Origin: Viscum album
Lineage: Eukaryota; Streptophyta; Magnoliopsida; Santalales; Viscaceae
Assembly: GCA_963277665.1 (NCBI GenBank)
Contig: OY728147.1
Span: forward strand, 1,268,019,424-1,268,083,423
Reading direction: 5' to 3'
DNA: 64,000 bases
Part shown: positions 57,755-64,000 of the stretch, piece after piece
How the letters are laid out: every line of letters starts with the position of its first letter
Numbering within the stretch: the first letter of the stretch is position 1
The notes under the pieces: generated by a model
What the model was told of the DNA's origin: nothing
Databases searched by the model: none
Seen by the model: only the letters and a program-made list of their open reading frames with translations
Position numbers and translations under genes: made by a program

Positions 57755-60240
57755 ATGTTAATGATTCATCCAATCAAATTCTTCAGTATGAGATTTGGAA
57801 ATATTTTCAATCAAATGGCCACAATTGAATATTTCTATAAGTGTGAAGTTTTTAGAGAAAGATATATTGAAAAGTACCAGTATGAAAAATATTATTCTAT
57901 TCTAAAAAATGTTATTACTTTTCAAGGTTGTGAGAAAATATGTGTTGAAAAATATATTTTTAAAAACACTATATAAAAATTGTAATAGAGTTTTATTATT
58001 CAGTATAATTTAATATAGAATAGGATTCAGATATTTTTATTTTTATTCTTTTTTGGTGAAAGTTGAAACATAATTCATCAGTAAGTTGTTGAGTTAGTAT
58101 AATTCTCATTATAAGGAGAAGAGTATCTTCTTTCACACAAGATTCTGGAGAATCTTGGTAGTTTTTAAAAATAAAATGTAGAATATTTGTTATTTACTTA
58201 TTTTTATATGGTTTGAAAAGTTTCTCATCTAACACCAAATGTCATAGTAGTAACCCTTTGGATGCAAGGTTACTTAAAACCAAGGAAGGAAGATAGGGAT
58301 ACTTTTAAATTCCTTGATATATTCGTATTTAATTTTATAAAAATATTAGGTAGATCAATTTGGTTAAGGATTTATTTCTTTCTATTGAATCTATTAAAAA
58401 GGCATCAATGAATACCATAATTATTATGTTCCATTATTAAATAAACAATATTCTTATTAACTATAAATAGGTTTTTCAAATCAATATTCAAACATATGAA
58501 CTTAGAGAAAATATTTCTCTAATTGGTAAAGAAAAAATGGCAGGATGGATTTTTTTTCCAATACTAAGTTGAATAAATTTATTAAGAAAATGTTAAATTC
58601 TATGTATGATTATAAACCAGTAAAATATAAATAATTAGTGAAAGAGAAGATAAAAGATGATTTCTCACCTTCAAATTTCAAAAGAAACAAAAACAAATGT
58701 CTGATGAGGATTTTAAAAAAATTATGGATCATAAGGCCCATAAGAAATCAAGGGATCCTTATCTTGGCCTTAATAAGACTAAAGCATTATATTTTAATAA
58801 TAAGATATCAAATTCTATGAAGTAATCTAAGAAGAATAAAAAGTAAAAGAAAATATTTTCCAGGGCTATGAAGATGGAAGTTTATTGAAAGGAGTTGAAA
58901 TAGAATCAAAAGATCCAATAATTTTAGTATATCTCTTATCAGTTGATAAAACTATTAAAGATTTATGAAATCTTCCTATTTATGGTTTATAAATAGTTGA
59001 AACCTATATTATTCCCATTTTTTGAAACAAGGGAAAAGGTAAATAAGTTTTTAAAGAATATCATGTTGAAAAATCTGTTCAACAATCAGATCCTAAATCA
59101 GTTCTGAATTTAGTAAAGAAGAAGAAACAAAAATCAGTTCAAATTTTTTAAAAAGAGTCTTAAGAACTACAAGGATGTTAGAGAAATAATTAGAATAATA
59201 ATAATAATAATAAAAATAGTAAGAAATATAATAATAAGGAGAAATAGAAGAGAGTGCATTTGAATCATCTTCTTTATCTACTTTAATTTCAAATTAGTCT
59301 GATAAGAAACTTATTATTGTTATTTTGATAGATTTACATTAATCATAATATATAGAATAATATGAATCTCATCATTCATATAAAACTTTTTTGTACAAGG
59401 ATGTGATGGATAAAGAAGTTAATATTTCAAAAGTTTCATAAGAAGAAAGATTTTAAGTAAAAGAAAATTATAATGTTGGATCATCTTGGAAAGAAATTTT
59501 AGAGGAACAATCAGAATTATCTGACTCATCGACCAAATAAATTTAAAAGAGTATTGATAATATCTATCAAAATCTAAAACAAATAATGAAATTAATTCTA
59601 TATCTTCTTATAATTTAAGCAATATGTAATAAAATTCAGAACATTTTGAATGAAAAATCAGAGTCATTGAAGGTGTTGAAAGAATCAATAGTTCAGAATG
59701 AGGATAATATAAAGTGTTTTAAATACAAATATAAGGATTAAAAAAAATATTCAATCATATGGTGATATTTTCAAGGCAAGTAAATGGTGACTTAAAATTT
59801 CATGATGATTATATTTTTGAAGTTAAGAAGGTTTCTTTTGACATTGCAGATTCATTTGAAAAGTTATCTTCTGATGTATCAGATAAAATAAAGTTTGTTG
59901 AACAATTCAATGGTATGAAATATTTTTATAATTAATAATTATTATAATTGAAAAAATAAATTAAAAATTTAAAAGAGAAAAATATCAATTTTCAATCATT
60001 TGAAGATGAGTTTATAAGGTTGAAAGAGTAATATAATAAGATTTGTGTTCTTGAAGAAGAGTTTTAAACCATGAAGACATAAAATCAGAGTATATTAGTA
60101 ATGGAAGAGAGGATATTCAATATTGAAACATCAAAAACTAAATACAATAAGGACCCTGAGTATTTGAATAAGTTAAAGGCCATTTTCAAAAAGTTTTATA
60201 AAAAAGAACGCATCTTGTTTGCTGAAATATTTATGTATTT
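57755..60240 (+). pseudogene. Sirevirus third ORF after pol, decayed
   Basis: Starts MLMIHPIKFFSMRFGNIFNQ at 57,755. The N-terminal part (to 57,976) weakly resembles proteins found after pol in plant Sireviruses (pattern: VxFQGCxxxCVEKYIF). The rest is Lys/Asn/Ser-rich with many stops and coiled-coil-like stretches near 59,440-60,200 (KEENYNVGSSWKEILEEQSE type). Often called env-like by position; no signal peptide or membrane segment was recognised. Function not assigned. Confidence 0.5.
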
Positions 60241-60734
60241 TGATCTTTTTAAATGAAATATTAGTTTTAATGAATTATTATCCAAATATTTTTATCTGAA
60301 TGTTTCCCAATTTCATTTTTATGAATTTTATTTATTATCATCTTTGATGGATAGTTATTTAAATAATTTTTTTTTGAATTATGTTTTTTAACATTTTAGG
60401 AGATTATATTACTTTCCCTATTCCTTTTTGTAAATCACAAAGGGGGAGAATTTTAGTAGATTTTTTTCAAAGGGGGAGAATTTTCTTAAGGGGGAAAAAT
60501 AATCTAAATGGAAAAGTTCTATCTAAGGGAGACATTTTTTTGATGGGGATAATCCTAATTAATATTTCTTATCATATGAATATTGATGAATAGAAAGAAT
60601 TCATCAACACAGGGGGAGTTAGGAAGAATTCCTTCAAGGTTCTTAAATAAAATAAGGGCTGTAAGTTTTATAAAGTTAATAAAATTTTAATTTTAAATGT
60701 TTTGTTTTCTTATTTTTAAAAAGGGCGATATTTT
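60241..60734 (+). other. Sirevirus multiple polypurine tracts
   Basis: AAAGGGGGAGAATTTT at about 60,439 and 60,469, TTAAGGGGGAAAAAT at about 60,486, CAGGGGGAGTTAGG at about 60,610, and AAAAAGGGCGA just before the LTR (60,718-60,728). Repeated polypurine tracts upstream of the 3' LTR are a known Sirevirus trait. The 70-residue open stretch at 60,381-60,593 is made of these tracts and is not a gene. Confidence 0.8.
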
Positions 60735-62077
60735 TGAGTCAAAATTTATACTTTCTACACTTACTTTCCTTAGTTTTGAAAAAACATACACTTTGATACT
60801 ATCTTTATTCTCTATTTTACTAAATTTATATATCCCAAGTGTTTTAAAATGTTTTTTTAGAAAACATACTTTTCTACTGAACATATAAATGATTCTAATA
60901 TTAATAAAAGATAAACTTTGTATTCTTTAATATGATCTATCAGACTAAGTTCACATCTGGTCCATCAGACTAACTAGTGTCTTTTCCATTGGATAGAATA
61001 GTGTTCTATCTATCATACTCATTGAAATCATATAAATCAAAAAAATATAGTGCAGATCCAATAGAATGATCATAGACCAGTTCATTAGATTGAAAAATAG
61101 TATAGGTATTTAAAAGTTTAAAATCAGAGTAATTTGAATATTTTTTATCAGCCGAAATTCATTATTTAATTGTAATGGTTCTAAAAAAATAACATCGGAT
61201 GGAAAAGTTTTACTAAGATGTCAAGTAAATAAAATATGAGGATGTTGCAACTAACTCTGATAATCATAGAAAATATGAACATTAGAGGAATGAATATAAA
61301 TAAAAGTGAATTAGAGGATCTAGGAGTTGATTCATTTTCAACTCAACATGTATAAGATTTTGATTTGCCTAAAAATATCATTCTTATGCTTTTTAATTTT
61401 TTAATGAGTTGTATTTATAAGGAATCCATGGTAGGATTGTAAAATTTTTAGAATGTTTTTTCTTTTGTATTATCATGTTATAATAGAGGTTTATATTGAG
61501 GGATTTTAGGGACAAGAAGAAAGGTGATTCCGATCCATTGGATCATGGTAATCTAGGGTTAGGAAGAGTGAACCAACAAAAATCATCTTATAAAGGGATT
61601 TAATGGGATTGGAAGATGGATCCATTCTGATCATTATATTGAGGGATTTTCAAGTGTGGAAATATAGACCATTATAGTTAGTTTTAAAACTTTGGATATA
61701 TTAAGTCAGGATTTATGACTTCCTTAACTGTTATGGTTAAATAGGATAATTATTTTTATAAATCTTGTATGAAATTCTTACTTTATTATAATATTTTTTA
61801 TTACTTGTTTCTAAAAGTTTACATTCTTCTATGCATTTAAATCTAAAAGTTTTTTTATTAATATTTCTAATAATTATTTTTATTAGAATTTCTGTGAGCT
61901 TGATAAAATAACTTCTTTATCAAACATTTTTTGTATTTGATATACACACTCTGATCATCAGATGATATCTGAGTCTAATATTTCTGACTTAAGTGATTTT
62001 GGATTTTGTGTTAGTTTAAAATTTTAAACTAAGATTCACCCACTATTATAGCCATCATATAATCTTATGATCCAATA
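60735..62077 (+). repeat. Sirevirus 3' LTR
   Basis: TGAGTCAAAATTTATAC to GATCCAATA, 1,343 bp; partner of 19,500-20,831. Aligned landmarks include CTGATCATC...GATGATATCTGA near 61,950-61,972 and GTTAGTTTAAAATTTTAAAC near 62,010. Clearly diverged from its partner; the terminal CA has become TA. Confidence 0.85.
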
Positions 62078-64000
62078 ATGTTGTACTATACCCTCATATA
62101 TATGGATAGAGGGAACACACCCTTAAGGAAACTATTCCACAATGAAGAGAACAATGGACTTAGGAATCTATAGTAAATGTATACATGTATTATTAGTACA
62201 CAATGTGTCCTTCTAGCCCTGGGTCTATCCGTGTGCTCCATCCTGTGGCCAATACTGTAGGTCATGCCTGTGTACACCTACTATGTCCGTGTGCACCTAG
62301 CCATGCATGGGTAGTTGGTCATGTCTAAGTACATGGATCATCCCAAGTGTTTTTGTCGGGTTTGAGTACAGAAAATTTAATATGTACTTTGGTCATGTAT
62401 GTGAACCTGAGGATACACTATGAGTCGATCGGTTGGGTCACATGACATATGAAATGTGTCACACTGTGTGTGACACTTTCTCCTCTATGGAATCCCTAGC
62501 GACGCAGTTAGGGCCCTACATTGCATGTATCTCTATATTACAAATTGTGTAGTGTGTATTTTATAGAACCTATAGGTTCACCATGCATATTATGTACTCT
62601 CAAAAACTAAATCCCCCATAAATACCACCCATGTATTGAATATCTAGGTTAAATAAGGTTCAATGTCACTGGAGGCTAGATTTTGTCCCTCTAATTGCTC
62701 AGAAATCACCCTGTAGCCATGTTGTCATCGCATTCCCAAAATACATGCATGTATATCATTAATCATATTATGATCCATTTTCATTGATGTTATATCTAGA
62801 TTATATCACCAAATATCAATCCTAATCCATAGTATAAATCAATTATAATGAAGAATGGGTGTAAAATGATTGATTATCAAGTATTTTTCAAACCACTGAT
62901 CAAATGAAACACCGACAATGAATGCATGAGGAACGGGGGGAGAAACACACAAACCAAAAACATGAGGAAAGGATCTCAACCAATGTTTTTTTTGGTCTCA
63001 ATTTCTTTCCATTATAATGATGAATGAAGATTCATCATTAAAAAAAATAAAAATCCCAAAATCCTAGGTAAAATTAACCCATACCCACAACTCAATCGGC
63101 CCAAAAATCAATATATTTGTTGATTGAATCACATTTTTTATGAAAGAATAAAACAAGGATAATTCCACAAAAAAATTTCCCTTTTAAATATTGGATTAAT
63201 CATAGATGAAGAATGGTTATGGTCTGATATCGTTGATGATATCCATAGGTTCTATTGGCATACTGATTACCAAATCACAATCCATCAATGATCATTCATG
63301 AAATCTCCTCTAACGGTTCCTTTCTAAAATTCTAGGATTATTTGTCCAACCCTAAAATTTGGTTATAACCGAGTTTATATAGAGTTTCATTAGGTCACTG
63401 CATCATCACTTAAAAAATAAATTAATTCAATTTATTTATTTATTATTTGCGATCATGAATAATTTTTAACAAATGCCTGATGCAGAAAAATATTGAGTTT
63501 CACCTAGGGTAAATCTCACATTCCTAACTCAACTATGCTCTTAGATTTATTATTCAAGACTCCATTGGGGAGTTATTCCATTATTTCAAGAAAACTGTAT
63601 GCCAATGATATTAATATATTTAATATTTTTCAAATATTAGTTATGGGCCTCATAATCTCACACCATCTCAATGCCTAGATTTGAAAATATTACTAGATAT
63701 ATTTCAAATATTTACATGAAAAAAATAAATTACAGTAAATCCTTGTTTGGATATTGGAAAGTACATGTAGTTGTGGCACAAATTTAGCTAGAGTATTCAA
63801 CCTAAAAATGGTTAGGTAATCCTTGACTCGATCATCACTTTGATGCATGATGAGTGGACTAAGGACCATACACATATATAGACACTCCCAAGGGATATGA
63901 TTTGGTTAATCATATTCTCTTTATGAACCACTAAGAATTATTGATTTCCTAGTTACATTTAGGGATTAGGTTGGGATGCATAAGATAACCCAACTTAAAG
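62078..64000. other. Unassigned flank
   Basis: Less AT-rich than the Sirevirus LTR, no recognisable protein in six frames. Words around GTGTGCACCTA and GTCATG recur near 62,220-62,400. It may continue the decayed gypsy at 17,015-19,499 beyond the Sirevirus, but I found no sequence that proves it. Confidence 0.3.

Larger units (their letters stand above)
19500..62077 (+). mobile_element. Sirevirus-type Ty1/copia retrotransposon split by nested insertions
   Basis: Starts TGAGTCAAAATTTATAC at 19,500; the same sequence recurs at 60,735. Order on the + strand: 5' LTR, primer site, gag, protease, integrase, RT, RNase H, third ORF, several polypurine tracts, 3' LTR. Two insertions (21,245-34,128 and 36,830-55,166) account for 31.2 kb, leaving ~11.36 kb of original element. 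Sirevirus features: GPKKVWVPK before the protease, the WLW...LGNFNLK pre-integrase motif, a long ORF after pol, and multiple polypurine tracts. No matching target duplication is visible (CCTAT on the left, ATGTT on the right). LTRs are clearly diverged, so it is old. Confidence 0.85.

Noticed and set aside
58638..58820. 60-residue ORF as a separate gene
   Set aside because: Lies within the decayed Sirevirus third-ORF region; AT-rich chance frame.
62078..64000. Possible host gene in the right flank
   Set aside because: No frame above ~65 residues, no domain and no convincing splice-linked exons; left as unassigned.

Overview
This window looks like intergenic heterochromatin from a large, AT-rich flowering-plant genome. 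I found no host gene. Nearly everything is transposable elements inserted into one another: Ty1/copia, Ty3/gypsy, CACTA, L1-type LINEs and a tRNA-derived SINE-like piece. All coding regions carry stops or frameshifts, so none looks able to make its full product. Family names come from motifs read by eye; no database search was run.

Region 1 (1-17,014): an old Ty1/copia element (copia-1, + strand) that starts left of the window. Its integrase is split by an ~11.3 kb CACTA DNA transposon (484-11,822). Reading resumes at 11,823 and runs through RT and RNase H to about 14,190, followed by a long 3' region and LTR. The CACTA carries clusters of a short GCACTGATAAAG-type repeat, a nested LINE-like unit with ORF1 only (1,063-3,275, -), a decayed spliced gene with Transposase_24-like and Ulp1-protease-like parts (5,992-9,115), and nine ~182-bp tandem repeats that alternate between two types (9,600-11,250).

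Region 2 (17,015-19,499): a remnant with a decayed gypsy gag on the - strand.

Region 3 (19,500-62,077): a Sirevirus-type copia element whose LTRs (~1.34 kb) now lie 42.6 kb apart. Two insertions split it. The first is an Athila-like gypsy element (21,245-34,128, -), itself holding a 5'-truncated LINE (29,243-31,275, +). The second is a non-autonomous Tekay/Del-like LTR element (LARD-A, 36,830-55,166, +), holding a related element in the other orientation (LARD-B, 45,549-54,040, -; target duplication ATAAA, empty site visible in the sister LTR) and a SINE-like piece. Removing the insertions leaves ~11.4 kb, a normal size for a Sirevirus with a third ORF. Pol is followed by that ORF, several polypurine tracts and the 3' LTR.

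Region 4 (62,078-64,000): unassigned sequence.

Nesting gives the order of events: Sirevirus first, then Athila and LARD-A, then LINE and LARD-B. LTR similarity by eye agrees (LARD-B pair closest, Sirevirus pair most diverged). The most interesting signal is in LARD-A and LARD-B. Both have lost pol, yet both keep the primer site, a ~152-bp leader block that is about 90% identical between them, and the same sequence around the polypurine tract. That suggests parasites that kept the cis signals needed to be copied and packaged by another element.
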